NCBI GenBank assembly: GCA_946902985.2
Contig: OX336397.1
Span: 149,475,890 to 149,539,889 of the forward strand
Reading direction: 5' to 3'
DNA from: Meconema thalassinum
Taxonomy: Eukaryota > Arthropoda > Insecta > Orthoptera > Tettigoniidae
DNA length: 64,000 bases
Shown: one piece after another, positions 33,067 through 45,400 of the stretch
Position numbering within the stretch: the stretch's first letter is position 1
How the letters are laid out: each line of letters opens with the position of its first letter
Position numbers and translations under genes: made by a program
Notes under the pieces: generated by a model
Told to the model about the DNA's origin: nothing
Seen by the model: only the letters and a program-made list of their open reading frames with translations
Database searches by the model: none

Positions 33067-33348
33067 TTAATTAAAACGAACCATGCACCTATTGTTTTTA
33101 AAACCTTCATAAATTAAGTGTACAGGTTGCACAGCATTATTGACTTCATCAAAAACACTCTCCGACATATCATTAAACCGTTTAGGCAGAAATGTCTCAA
33201 AGTTTTCACATACACAAAGTACACGATCACCATATGCTGTTTTCAATTTCCGAATCTTGATAATGCGGAATGGAATATGCGTTGGCAATTCGCTGAGCTT
33301 CTTTGTCTCTAAGCCACATGATTGTCCCACAGCATTCAAAACATTCAT
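33067..33348 (-). CDS. 93-aa protein of unknown function, right copy
   Basis: Mirror copy, intact. It differs from the left one by C to S (ETKKLSELP), I to K (FLPKRFNDM) and D to V (FDEVNNAV). The FLPKRF form looks the more typical of such proteins. Same possible acceptor before the ATG. Confidence 0.6.
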   Translation of the reverse strand: MNVLNAVGQSCGLETKKLSELPTHIPFRIIKIRKLKTAYGDRVLCVCENFETFLPKRFNDMSESVFDEVNNAVQPVHLIYEGFKNNRCMVRFN

Positions 33349-33459
33349 TGTAGTAGTCTATAAACAAAACAAAAGCATATCTATTACACTCGAAAACAGC
33401 TTTAATAATATTGTGCAATTAGGGATTTTGCACTATGCATGGCGAATAAATTATACTAG

Positions 33460-34480
33460 TTATGCAAGAAATGCCCTAACTGTAGCGGATACTACTTTTC
33501 TGCATATAGCACAAGTGTTAAGTTCTAATGCACACTTGACACAGGCTATCATGTGTCCACAGGGTAAAAATACAACACCTAGTTCATCTTGATAACAAAT
33601 TTTACATAATTGTTGGTCACACTTTTGTATCTGTTCGTAACACAAGTCTTTTCTTTCAGCCTTATGTATTTGCTCCGCGTGCTCTAACTCTAAAGGCACT
33701 TTTATGTCTTGTGCTGCAATCACTTTTTCTTTACGAATAGTGTTCACAAATTCCTGACCTTTAAGCAACACCATGTATTTACAGTTTGGTAACCAACGAG
33801 CGTGTTGCACAAAAGGGTCATCAGTCATTTGCCAATCCTTTAAAGCAAATCCACAATAAAAACATATTGTTTTATCCCCTTCACCAGTATAAAAAAATCC
33901 AGCTTCACTTAGCTGTTTGGTAAGGTGTTTTAATATTAATGGCCAAACATTTTTATAAGATTCGAAACGTTTTTCAACAGACCTGTACTCTGGGTGTGCT
34001 AGTGCTTTAGTCTTGCAAACTCCCAATTTTTCAAAAGCACACGCCAATTCGACACTGTCTATGACATATGGACCACATATATCGACACTACCGTTGGCTA
34101 GTAATACATCATTATTATTATTTATTTGTGATTCAGCAACGTAAGTAGCGGCCAAAGGCCTTGTGGTTCGGTAAAATGAATGTACGGGTAGGTTACCCAC
34201 TTGATTTCCAAGCATGTAAGGACAGTGAGGAGACCATCGCAAATGGTCTCTAAAGGGATCATCCCCTTCTTCCCAGTGGTGAAAGTTCAATACGACCAAA
34301 CACACAGCGCACCACATCTTCTCGGTTCAAGTAAAAAAAAACGGCTTTTGCAATTTCTTGCGTCGACAAAAAGCCTACAGGCCAGGATTCAAATGTTAAC
34401 CATCGATCATGTTCTGATTTTAAATTTAACCCACGTGGTAAACCAACTTGCTCACTTGTTGTATTTGGTACTAACGCCAT
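33460..34480 (-). pseudogene. Inhibitor-of-apoptosis protein, right copy, BIR1 broken
   Basis: Mirror of the left IAP. Here the T-run has nine T, so the frame from ATG 34,480 continues through the core of BIR1 (VFFYLNREDVVRCVFGR) to a stop at 34,259. The same +1 frameshift before the HWEEGDDPF part is present as in the left copy, so that lesion predates the separation of the arms. In addition one BIR1 zinc ligand is lost (Cys to Gly in CVFGR). The 285-codon frame from 34,317 keeps BIR2 and the RING complete (CKICYQDELG). Six residues differ from the left 285-aa frame. Confidence 0.8.
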
Positions 34481-34564
34481 GTGTTATAATAAAACTTTTT
34501 CTTATTGTAAGTTATTAATATTGCACAAGAGCACAGAGTACTTTAAAGCATAATGCATGCTTGT

Positions 34565-35382
34565 TCACTGTTTGTTCAATACGTTAATGGCACATGACGA
34601 CACCTAAAAGCAAACAAAATAACCCATCACTCAATCAATCAATCAATCAATACTTGTAAATAAAACGTTAACGTTAATTGACATTAATATATCAAAACAC
34701 CATTAAAAATAAACTGTATGTTGGCACTAACAGTAACCCATGTACTTATTTTCTTTTTTATAAAGCTACAGTCATTTACATTCCCCCACCCTCCCTTTAA
34801 CCAATATATAAACAAAAATGAATGTCATGTCATTTTTGTTCACATTATCATGTTCAAACCTGTGGATATTCGTTGAGTCCATAGGGAACCACCCATAAAT
34901 TAAATTTATTATTTTTATTTTTAGAAAATCCAACATGGCCTTGTACTTTTCCCAGTCAACAACAACAACATAGCCATTAATCAAGAAAGCAATCATTGTC
35001 CCAGTCATGTACAGGTAATGATTTTTTTTTGTCTACGAGTTTTCAGTAGTGGTAAAATGGAATAGCATTTTTAAGTTGGACTTACCTGAGTTTTAAACAG
35101 TTCACTCTTTGGCAGTGGTTTCGCTTTAGTGCGTTTCTGGTTTTTTTCAGCGACTGCTACGGCGGTAAGGCTATTCTTTCCAAGTTTCTAAAAAATAAAT
35201 AAAATAAACCGCTATAAATACCTAAATTCAGGTTAATACATACATTTCATAAAATAAAACATAAAACAAAAAAATGAAACAAGTTAGTTTAAAAAAAATC
35301 TTCTCACCTTTACTTGCAGTGACTTGTTGCTCTTCCCTTCTAGTGGGCTCAAAAGTGCAATGGTTTCTTCTCCCTCAGACAT
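34565..35382 (-). CDS. Small spliced basic protein, 71 aa, right copy
   Basis: Mirror gene: coding exons 35,382-35,308, 35,187-35,086 and 34,603-34,565 with the same GT-AG junctions kept. One change is seen, K to N in the lysine-rich part (AEKNQKR). All four splice sites of the coding introns are intact on both arms. Confidence 0.6.
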
Positions 35383-35609
35383 GTAAGGTATGCCGGTTAT
35401 CTGCAAACAAATAAATAAAATCATTAATTACCTAATCAATAAATAATTGCTTGTAAATATATATATATTAATCAATATATGTATAAATGAATAAATATAT
35501 AAATAAATACCTACCCCACAACAAGGTTAAGTATTTTCCACCAACACCAAAACTGTTAAACAAGACCAGGGGTTTCATGCAACGCAGTGTGTTCAAAGGT
35601 AGTCCACCC

Positions 35610-35647
35610 AAGTGAGAGTGGAAATGATAACGACATGTCTTTATATA
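35610..35647 (-). promoter_or_regulatory. TATA box and initiator, right arm
   Basis: Mirror of the left promoter: CTTTATATA at 35,639-35,647 (TATATAAAG on the minus strand) and the initiator complement at 35,610-35,615. Confidence 0.5.
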
Positions 35648-35682
35648 TGCTACGTTGCATGTATAATCATTTTTTCCCACGC

Positions 35683-35910
35683 TTTGAACATTTTGTTATC
35701 GGTCACGTGGACAGCAAACGCCTAAAGTGAACACCTGCGGCGAATCAAATTTCACATGAACTTGCATTTTGTCACGTACGAAGCAAAACAGGATGTAACT
35801 TGTTAACAGTTATCGCGCACGTGGACAGCTAACGTCCCAAGCGAACACCTGTGGAAGATCAAATTTCACATGGACTTGCATTTTGTCACGTACGAAGCAA
35901 GACAGGATGT
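35683..35910. repeat. Two tandem 114-bp repeats upstream of the promoter, right
   Basis: Mirror of the repeats in the left arm; both copies of 'gcattttgtcacgtacgaag' are visible (about 35,764 and 35,878). Confidence 0.75.
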
Positions 35911-36048
35911 CACTGGTTTAGCGTACATGTGGTTTCACACATGTGTGTGCATGCATTTCACACTCCCCTGCCACTACGATGGTCAGATTATTTCACCTTC
36001 AAGCGTCACCTGTTGTCAAGTCAGATCAACGCCATCCAATAAGCTCAA

Positions 36049-36354
36049 ATGACATTCACCTCCTGCTCCTCGGCAAGTTTGTTTTCTGTACTCGCTTCGA
36101 CCAACATAGAACCAAGTTCTCATCACCGTTTACACGTTAAAGGTAAAAAGTGTGAAAAAACGTACACTCGCTCTGTCATACACCAACCCGTCGAAATATC
36201 GATTGATCTATTGAACACAGCCACCTTGGTCAGCGACAGGTTCTTTGAAACACACACACACCCAGCCGTATTGTCTCTCTCAACCACCACGCTTCATGGA
36301 CATTATAAACAGGTAAAGAAAAAGAAAACGTTTTTTCAACATGTATGGCGTTAG
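36049..36354 (+). CDS. Possible divergent ORF/exon, 101 codons, right copy
   Basis: Mirror of the left frame with V to F at one site. The donor-like CAG|GTAAAG is at 36,310-36,318. No recognised domain; called with the same low confidence. Confidence 0.25.
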   Translation: MTFTSCSSASLFSVLASTNIEPSSHHRLHVKGKKCEKTYTRSVIHQPVEISIDLLNTATLVSDRFFETHTHPAVLSLSTTTLHGHYKQVKKKKTFFQHVWR

Positions 36355-36355
36355 G

Positions 36356-37416
36356 CCCATTGTGAATTATTTTGTGGAAAAAAAATATCTACCACATTTG
36401 AAAGGGGGCGTTACCCCGAGTCCTAGGACACCTCGTACATGTCTCTAGCGTTATTGGTTCGTGAAATATCGGCAAAAATCACAAAAAACACGTGTTTACC
36501 CCAAAATCGCGTTTCCAAAATTTTAAAAAATTACAACGAGTGGTCTATAGCAAAGAGGACGTCTTCCCGAATCCTTGGACCCATCGTACATGCCTCTAGC
36601 GTTATTGCTTCGTGAGATATCGCCAAAATCACAAAAACACGTGTTTACCCCAAAATCGAGTTTCCAATTTTATTAAAAATTATAACGAGTGGTCCATAGC
36701 AGAGAGGACGTCACCCCGAGTCCTTGGACCTGTCGAACATGCCTCTAGCATGATTGGTTCGCGAGATATTAAAAGCACATGACCTTTTAGTTTTGGTCTT
36801 TTCATTAAATTAAGAGCCTATAGGAAAGTAGGGGGCATCACTACGAGTGCTAGGACACCCTGTATGTTCAAATCCGACCATTGGTTAGCGAGATATCAGT
36901 TTCGAGGCAAATACGAGGAGGGTTCAAAAAGAAGTGTAGTAGCTCTGTCCTTACCCCACTACTACAGGTTTCCATCCTAGAGACTTGACATTTATTTTGG
37001 GGGTAGAGGGGGTGGGGATCATTGATTTACATGAAACAAACTTTTTTGTAAACTTCCTAGTTTCCAAAATATAGGATTTTCAAAATTCGAGTGTTTTCAA
37101 AAAAACATAAAAAGTAAAAAAAAGTCATTATAAACTAAAAATAAAGGTTATAAAGACCATTCGTTTGAGCCATGGCACAACGTTCTATCATTTTTGGTTT
37201 TCAAACTATTACCTATTTTCGAAAACGAAAAATTCAAAGAATTTTTGAAAAATATAATACATGGTCAATAGGAAAGAGGACGTCAGCTCGAGTTCAACGA
37301 CACCTCATATGTCAACATCCGACCATGGGTTCGAGAGATATTTAACATGGCTGAGGCTTAGTAGTAACGACATGTATGTTCTGAAGTGCGTTGGAACTCT
37401 CATCGTCCCCCCTACT
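36356..37416. repeat. Subterminal tandem repeats, right end
   Basis: Mirror of the left subterminal region, with the same 150-bp modules and the exact inverted terminus. Small differences from the left end are found near the very tip (GGGGGGAC versus GGGGGGT). Confidence 0.8.
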
Positions 37417-37422
37417 CTCAGT
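37417..37422. repeat. Target-site duplication CTCAGT, right
   Basis: Identical to 22,989-22,994. The satellite resumes directly after it ('gtgtcagtattcttcag'). Confidence 0.85.
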
Positions 37423-37745
37423 GTGTCAGTATTCTTCAGAACCATATACTCTCAGTCTGGGTGGGTACCAAGGATTTCTAAACTGAAGCTTTAAGACACC
37501 CAGTTGTGCCAAAACCTCTATAAGTAACGATCTGCTCACTGTCTGGGTGGGTAAGTAGGAGCCCTAAACTGAATGATATTTGCTTAAGAACACTCCAGCT
37601 GTATCAGTATCCTTAAGAACCATCTACTCTCAGTCTGGGCGGGTAGCTAGGAGTTTTAAACTGAATGATATTTGCTTAGTGACGTTCTGAATGTCTCAGT
37701 GTCCTTAAGAGGATCAATCTGCTTCCATTTTGGCTTGGTACCTAA
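37423..37745 (+). repeat. Diverged ~90-bp satellite, right block
   Basis: Three to four units with 'ctcagtctgggtgggta' and 'aaactgaatgatatttgctta' at ~87-91-bp spacing, in the same orientation as the block at 22,322-22,988. This is therefore not part of the inverted repeat but the interrupted target. Confidence 0.8.
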
Positions 37746-37749
37746 GAGT

Positions 37750-38700
37750 TATGAGTTTTTGTTACAACTAGTGGATCTCCATTGGAAAGTATTGTGTATA
37801 TTCTGTAATTGAGGATATAATAAATCAACCAATTATACTAATCCCATCAGACATAACTGTCTATACAGTTTTTTATGCAATATATCCTAGATTCCAAGAT
37901 ATAATAGGAATTGATGCTGTGTTACAGAGGACGCTCAAGCGCGATGGGGCTCTCCCAGTCCATTAGGGGAAGTTCGTATTCCGAAGAGCTAGTTCCTCAT
38001 GTTGAACTTGTAGTAAGATGCCTGTTAATTTATAACAATTAATGCATTGTAATGAGTTTTTGGTCCATCATTGGGGTCATCGTCACCTCAAATGTCAATA
38101 AATGCACTATAATTACAAATCTTATAAATACATGCTTAGTAATTGTTTACCATGAGTTTACAAAATATCCATTGCATCGAAAATAAGAAAACCTTAACGA
38201 CTAATAAATATAGTTAAATATTTAAGAATATGTATAGTAGTCCTACAGGAATATCCTTGCAAAAATTACTACGATGATGTAGTTGAGACGTGTATTTTGA
38301 ACAAGTGAAAATAAATTTATTTATAAATTACAAATATAAATAAATTCTTAAGCACACACAGATAATTTTGCTGTCTAATTTTTCGTAAACTGATATCGCA
38401 GTCAACTGGATAGTTATAAAGATACAACCTTTATTTATTTACATAGTTTATGCCATCATTGACGCACTTAAATCAAACCAAATACCATACTTTGAAATCC
38501 TCTACGATTTGAGCGGGAATTTAGCTATCATCTTCCTCCTCTCCCAAAACTTGGCCGCCCTTTCCTCATCAGTTAAGACATTGCTTTCGATGATTAATTT
38601 TTAGTGTAAGCCTTATATGCTTGTTTTTCAGAATCCTTCTCTTTCCCTATTTTCGATTTGTTGCATTGTAATATTCAACTCATCTAAATCCTCTTTGAAC
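37750..38700. other. No recognisable gene
   Basis: AT-rich, no domain-bearing frame. The last 200 bp may already belong to the LINE relic that follows, but I could not align them. Confidence 0.45.
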
Positions 38701-38720
38701 TTCTTTTAAACGATTTTTTT

Positions 38721-40160
38721 TTATTTTTTTTCAACAGTAAGTAGTGGTTTTAGTAGTCTGTTGTCATCCAATCTCGCTAAATGACAGAAAAAGGCAATGC
38801 TCCGTTTTCCTATTGTGTCTACTATTGAATCACATTGCTTAGTTTGTTGTTGTTGTTGTTTTTTAAGGGTAGGAAAATTACGAGGGCCTCCGCTCACACC
38901 CCGTAATTGAACCAATATCCCAATAGTCAACTACATTAGGGAACAATCTCCATTATCATCCACCTAGTGTATTTTTATTATTGATTTTCTGATGATCCTT
39001 CCGTTAACCTTCTGCTTTGTCGTTGATTATGTATTTAATTAGATAGTGTTACACAAGCGTAAAGTCGCTTCAGGTTTAACGACGGAACAGTAATGTTGAA
39101 ATTTAGCATTTACCGAAAGAGATTTCTTCTTAGATGTTGGCCAAGTATTTTGTTGTGCTTTTTGTAATTTTAATGTTCTATTTTCTATTGGCGAATTCTC
39201 ATTGGAAATCCAAGTGAGAATTTCACCAGTATATTTAAATTGAATTACAATTGTAGGTTGTTATTGTGTAATAGCTGGGGCTGGAGCCTTGATGGTTGAC
39301 ATTATTTCCGTTCTCTCATTTGAAATTTGTATTCCAACTTGTTTTTCTATGCTTTCAAGTTCTTCTAGTTGAAATGTAGCTTCTTCTATATCATTTGCGA
39401 GTAGTGCATGATCATCTGCGAGTACAAAGTAATTTAGTTTTATATCTTTGCCAATCGTGATATGTGGTTGACATATCTTAGTCCATTCTCCCACAATTCT
39501 TTCCAACACACAATAAAACAATACTGGTGAGAGTCCTTCTCCCTGTCGAAGTTCAGTTTTAATTTCAAATGATTAAGAGAACTCATTTTGGAATCTATCT
39601 TAAAATTTAGTTTTCTGAAGGTTGATTCGAATAGGGCTAATAATTTAATGATGTAAACCAAATTCCTAAAATATATTTAATAATGAATCACAATGGGAAC
39701 TATCCTACGCCTTTTTTAAAATCAACAAAGGCGATGATTTAATTGTGGTTTGGAACTCTATGACGTTTCATAATCCACTTTAAAATGATAATTTGTTTTA
39801 GACAACTTCTTCCTGGATGAAATCCTCCTTGATATTCTCCAAGTTCGCAGTCGATCTGTTCCTAATTCTTGTATATACAATCTTAGAGAAAATCTCGTAA
39901 GTGATATCTAGCAGATATATCCCCCGATAGTTGTTTTTATCTGATCTTATCACCTTTTTTATGTAATGGGTGTATTATCGCCATGTTCCATTCTTTGTGC
40001 ATTTTTTCAGTATTCCAAATGCCTCTGAGGTGTTAAGGTAAATTACAAATAATTTGTTCATTTGCATGCTTCCATATTTCCTCAACTAGTTGATTCTCTC
40101 CTGCTGACTTGTAATTATTAAGCGAATCAATTGTTGTTAGCACTTCATTGCAATTTGGTG
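38721..40160 (-). pseudogene. Decayed LINE reverse transcriptase
   Basis: Read on the minus strand from 40,160 downwards, pieces of one LINE polyprotein appear in order. 'EWNMAIIHPLHKKGDK' and 'NNYRGIYLLDITYEIFSKIV' lie at about 40,010-39,860. LFYCVLERIV, then ITIGKDIKLNYFVLADDHAL (YADD decayed), then QISNERTEIM lie at 39,520-39,300. 'EILTWISNENSPIENR' and LSVNAKFQHYCSVVKPEATL lie at about 39,240-39,060. A C-terminal RSIAFFCHLARLDDNRLLKP lies at 38,810-38,740. There are several frameshifts and a small gap. It is a different lineage from the CR1-like LINE at 9-12 kb. Confidence 0.75.
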
Positions 40161-40169
40161 GTATAACAT

Positions 40170-41985
40170 TTTCAAGAGGTGTATTTTATATTCTGTGTGT
40201 TATTTAGGTTTAATAAATTAGTGTTTATTAAAGTCAGTGTTGTTCTTCAATGTATAATTTAAATATTTTGAGCTACCAGAGAGGTGTTGTACCACCAGCA
40301 ACAACAAAATTATTTGCGGTATTCAGCTAAAATCTCAATATTACCGGTATCATGATTATTATGGGCCAGTTTTCCATCTGCATTTGAAAATACGACTTTT
40401 ATCATATTTTGGAAGCAGTCTTCTTTTGGTAATATTTACATATATAATACATGTTTAAACTATATTATCCTAAAGCAGTGTTTATAAGGATATCCATTTA
40501 CCTTTAATTTGTATCAATATTCAAAAAAATGTTGACTATAATATTAGAAGTCGGATAGAGTTTCTTATTTCATATTTATAGGATATCATGTAAGCTAATG
40601 ATTAGAAATGTCTAAGCATTTATCCATCTGCGTCGGGAAACGGTCTCTTAGGACAACGCGGAATCCAGATTAGTTGGCATTTCTTTTGGCCCTTTATACT
40701 CAACAGATGAATTTGTTTTCGTTTAATATACCATATATGGTGGTTAGAAATTACCTCATTATCCTCGTAACTCCTTTTGAGTACAATATTATTCTTATTG
40801 GTTCGATCAAGTACATTTCACGATCCTAATTATTTCAATATTGTTTTCAGTCTGTTTGTACCAATTTGATCTAGTTGTTTTGTTCTTCAGGTATGTGTGA
40901 ATTTTATAAGTTAGTTTGAGTGCCCAATGAATTTGATTCTTTGCAGACATATTGCGTATGTGAGTTTGGACATACTTTTATAAATTTTTCCATTTTGTTT
41001 TGGAAGATGAACTCAATCTTTGATTCTCGATCGTAATGTTTTTCTCATTATTTTATGCTCTTTCGGTTCCAATTTTCCGTTAACTGAAACGGAGAGAGCT
41101 ACGGGTCTAATTAGTTTTGTATTGTGTTGGATTTTGCATTTCAATGAAAGATTCTATTGTGAATAATGTTAGTCCAGAGAAATTCAGTTTTTATTTTATG
41201 AATTCTTGTTCTAAGCATTTAATCCGGTAGAGAGAAAAGTAAGAGGAGAGATTCCAGCCCAAAGTGACTAGGAAGAGGAGAAGGAGGAAACGACCCCATA
41301 ATCCACGTATTCCTCAAGTTCCCATCTTGCTAGCCGTTAGGATGAAGCTTTATCCAGGACGCTTTGCAATAGGCAGTAGATACCTCACGTCCATAGGTTT
41401 CACCTGAAGGAACCCCACACGTGACCCCTGGGTGATGCTAAGCGAGCAACAGCAAACAGGCGACCGGACATATCTCTCTCCCGGTCAAGATACAATAATG
41501 AACATGGAATATAACCAAAGAACCGCCAATAACAACACTGTCAAAACTTAATCAATTGAAATAGCTTCTTCTGTTTGGCTTTTCAAAGCAGCAAGAAGCA
41601 AAAACTTCAAGTTGGAGATTATACTTCTTGGAGTGCCTTGTGTGAATTAATGATCTTTAAATATAAATCTACGCAATACTCGTTTTGTTGCTTTAAAATG
41701 AGGAAAACCAAATAAATAGCATAACATGGAATACTATGGCAGTTGTAGAAAAGGGGGAAATTCAAAATAGATGTTTCCAAGGATATGCTAATGTGTGTAC
41801 TATTTATTCTGTAGAAAATTACATATTGTATCTGTAAAGCCATATGCTAAATAAATAATAAAATGGAGGAAAGAGAATAGGGGACATCTGAGGGTATCAG
41901 GATAAAAACGACAAGGAAAGTGAAAGTTAAGAATCCCCGAATACCGTCGGAACGGAAAAAGGCTTGACGAAGAGAGGTCGACAGG
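40170..41985. other. No recognisable gene
   Basis: T-rich and A-rich tracts alternate. A somewhat GC-richer, possibly once coding stretch lies at 41,220-41,480, but no frame is convincing. Confidence 0.45.
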
Positions 41986-41989
41986 ACAC

Positions 41990-42440
41990 ATCAAAGAGAG
42001 GAAAATTGAATCAATATCACAAATATTAACATCACAAAGAAAGAAATACACACAAATATGAAAGCACAATCCACGCAGAGCTGCCTGACCTACCGGATTA
42101 AATCAATATCACACAGATTACCATCCCAAACCAAAATACACATAAAAAGTAGATTCCATCTACCGTAGGTGGTGTTTGCTGAACTACCATAAATGAATGA
42201 ATATCAAAAAATACATACAAACAGTGAGCACCCTCTAGGAGGAGCTGGCTGAACTACCATAAATGAATGAATTCAAAATATTCCTCCCCTCTCCCCCCAC
42301 CCCCACAAAAAATACACAAAATGGTGGGAACCATGTAGGAAGTGCTGGATTAATGAAATTAATGAATAGTATAAAGATCATACAGTACGCACATAAACGT
42401 AAGCACTCACTAGGTGGACAACCAGAATTCAATTAATAGC
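41990..42440. repeat. Diverged tandem repeat, ~65-90 bp units
   Basis: Phrases 'gctgaactaccataaatgaatgaat', followed by an A-rich part with 'aaaatacacaaa' and then a 'ctaggaggagctgg'-like ending, recur near 42,000, 42,090, 42,178, 42,250 and 42,340. The units are strongly diverged. Confidence 0.55.
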
Positions 42441-42444
42441 TCAT

Positions 42445-45400
42445 CAGTGCCATAGCTCCAGTGATCTCTGTGTGCCTCCAGGACAATGTCCACTGCCAGA
42501 CAATTAATCTGGGTATTCGCCCTAGGCCATTTCACAACCATTCCTACAGTAAAAACGTTTAAATTTTATTACTAAAAATACTAAAAATAAAACATTATCT
42601 CATGATATAATAGGACGTCCACAAATGTACTTTACACCTCATTTTCACATTAAATACACCGTGTTTGTTGCGCCTCGCTACGTGTGTTGGCTTGGGAACT
42701 GTCCAGAGATCAATGTTCGCCAGTTGCAACTTAGTAGCCAGAGTTTAGACTACACGTCATTTACCCGAATTCACGTAACTGCCAACCATTATCTGAAAGA
42801 TGTACAGGCTCGCGAAAGACGCTCATCCTCAGCTAGTAAAACCAACTGTTTGCAGTTGGCCGGCAAGTTGGGATCTCGTCACACACACATGTTTATTAAA
42901 ATATACGAATGTAGGCCTACTATATTCTAGCTACAATGGTTTACATCTCTCTAAACAAGGAGAGTGAGATTCTAGAAACCTCGGGGTGTGATGGGTGTGA
43001 AAAAATGAAGAATCGTGGATTTCTATGGAATGGAACAGCCAATCTAACTAGTACGTGTTTAAGTTTATTCACTAAGGACAATAAAATAAAATTAAACTTC
43101 CTCAAATCGTAATAAAATAACTGAATAAATGAAATCATAATAATAATTTCTGAATGAAATAAATTATCGTAACGTGAATTCGGTCGATAAATATTCTAAC
43201 CATTTCTTATTAAGGAGTTTAAGTAAAAAACGAGATGTTCAGTAAAGAACATATAGCCTACTTTCTCCTACACGTATTGTACCCTTGAGAACAATAAATA
43301 TTCAAATCATAGTCCGCTAGCTCACTCGGACATTCGAGGCATGGTATATTCTCCCACTAGTATGATTCACACATTCAGGATCAAGCATAGGATAGACACT
43401 TAAAATGAACATCAAATTCAAAATCTAAATTTATTTAATGAATATCAAAAATTAGGCGCTACAACAATTAAATTGACAATGCAATGTTCACACTTGTCAG
43501 AACCTAGACAAGGAATCAATAAAACAAAACCACAAAATCAATAATAGAGGTACCAAACGAACCTGACAAAAATCAACAAACTTTTCACTTCCATAAAGCA
43601 AGTTATTTGAACTTCAAATATGAGCATCTCATGGCTCTAAGATTACTTTTACATAGTTATTCATTTAAAATAAAGCACGTTTTAACCCCCATGTGGAGTT
43701 TTTACTCGAGTTGTTCTAAATTGTTTATAACAAATACATTTCTTAAGGTTCACGTGAGTTTCAAAATTTCACCCCTCTCCAAACAATTCTACAAATCAGT
43801 GTTGTTGGGGAAAGAATTCATGCATTTCCTGAGTACTGAAAATTACTGAATGATGTAGTTAAAAGAGACTCCCCAGACTCCTTTAATACTTTCATTCTTA
43901 CTCTGGAACAACATTTATATGGTTATTAACAATAAGGGTATTTACACTAGTCTTTGACTATTTATTTAAGCTTATACGGTTCTATGAACGATTCCTGGCA
44001 AGAAATAATAACACTAGATCTCGGTACTGATGACGACATGTCCCGAGACAATTAACTTCTACTGCATAAGGCGTGTTGTCATGGACCTACCACAACCAAT
44101 TAGTGGCCTCCTTCAATGTTGTCAAAGTGCTTCGCATTGATTTACGATAGCGAGGGTCGCTCCGCTCCCTGCTCAACATACAGTAGACTGAATGTCTTTT
44201 CTCTGGTCGGCAGGCTACTACAAGAATCGTTTCTTTACTCGAAAGCACACACATTAGATCCATTCATAATTAATATTTACGCGGCCATAGTTATCCGCTT
44301 GTAAAGACACAGGTGAACTTAATAATTGTTAGGTATTATCATTGGTGGGTCTCGCATTCATATCACAATAATGACGGGGCTCTCAACGTAGATGAACCTT
44401 AGTTCATAATAATAATAAGTATGCCCCCTAGGTATAATTCCATATTGGGTGGTCTTACCAACTTTGACACATGAGGGGGGCCATTTAACATCAAAACCTC
44501 CTTAAATTAGCGTCTTTTTGAGCGACTACCAGCACTGTCCTCATGTGCTTACAAAATATATAGCACCCGTATTCGAATTTGCCTCACTGCAAACACATTC
44601 AACTCCATAGAACCTCGCACAACTCCACCTAACAATCAATTTAAAACCTGGCACGAAATCACAGCAATAATTAGCGTGAAAAGTCAAATAAGCTATCCTA
44701 GCTTTGTTACAACAATATTTGTGTGATATTTCGAGTAAGGCATTTACTGTTTCTACTTCAATTGAGCGCTGTCTCTTACATTATTAGCACTTTCCAAATT
44801 TATTTGGCATAAATATTAATTCACTTTGACATCACCTTCATTAGAACATATTGTTCAACGATAATTATTTATTATTATAATTCACAGAACCTTAACGGTT
44901 TCCAACATCATTACATTGATTGTCATAATTCAACAATTATTATTATATTTATTTCTTGCTTTTAAAACGTATGTTACTTCACATTATATCACTTTAAGAC
45001 GTGATTTCCAAGAATACACTCCATTGAGTATTTATATTGAACATTATTTCAATAGTTAATTCATGAATAATTTATCGTTCAGAAAGACCGTACGCTTCAT
45101 TTTCTTGACATTTCATTTCATTATCCCTGTTTTACGAGAACATCTTCTCAGATATTAGTATGCACCAATCCTTCCCTTCCAAAAGCAACACATAATTAAA
45201 TGGCTGTACTTACATGATTATCCCCGAGCTGCTAGCTCCAGGTTCCCAATAAATCCGCCTCATAACCCACATCTTTGGGTTTTAAGCCTCCATAATACAC
45301 TTCACTAAGCTCACGGTTTACAATAATTCTTCTTTAACATTTAACATTTCTAAGACACTAATATCCTCTCTTAGAGGTTTAAAAATCATATTTCTCTTTA

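Larger units (their letters stand above)
22995..37416. mobile_element. 14.4-kb palindromic mobile element carrying IAP and FLYWCH genes
   Basis: Two inverted arms (22,995-30,199 and 30,246-37,416) flank a 46-nt loop. The outermost ten bases are exact inverted complements (AGTAGGGGGG / CCCCCCTACT). The ends are flanked by a 6-bp duplication, inside a satellite that continues in the same orientation on both sides. Each arm, from end to centre, holds tandem subterminal repeats, a TATA promoter, a spliced 71-aa gene, an IAP gene, a 93-aa gene, two FLYWCH genes in the opposite sense, a 13-bp minisatellite and CCTAA repeats. I see no transposase, integrase, DNA polymerase, protease or capsid gene. 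AG ends with 6-bp duplications are described for Polinton/Maverick elements, and the compact cargo is virus-like, so a palindromic defective derivative of such an element is my preferred reading. A fold-back element or giant MITE is the alternative. Confidence 0.8.
30246..37416. repeat. Right arm of the palindrome (giant terminal inverted repeat)
   Basis: Inverted copy of 22,995-30,199, about 30 bp shorter, mainly from losses in the 13-bp minisatellite and in the acidic run of FLYWCH gene 2. It ends exactly at CCCCCCTACT (37,407-37,416). Confidence 0.9.

Noticed and set aside
22995..37416. The palindrome as an assembly or library artefact
   Set aside because: The arms differ (stop codon, T-run length, lost Cys, repeat lengths), and the flanks form an interrupted satellite with a precise 6-bp duplication, which an artefact would not produce. 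Raw reads are still needed to be certain.
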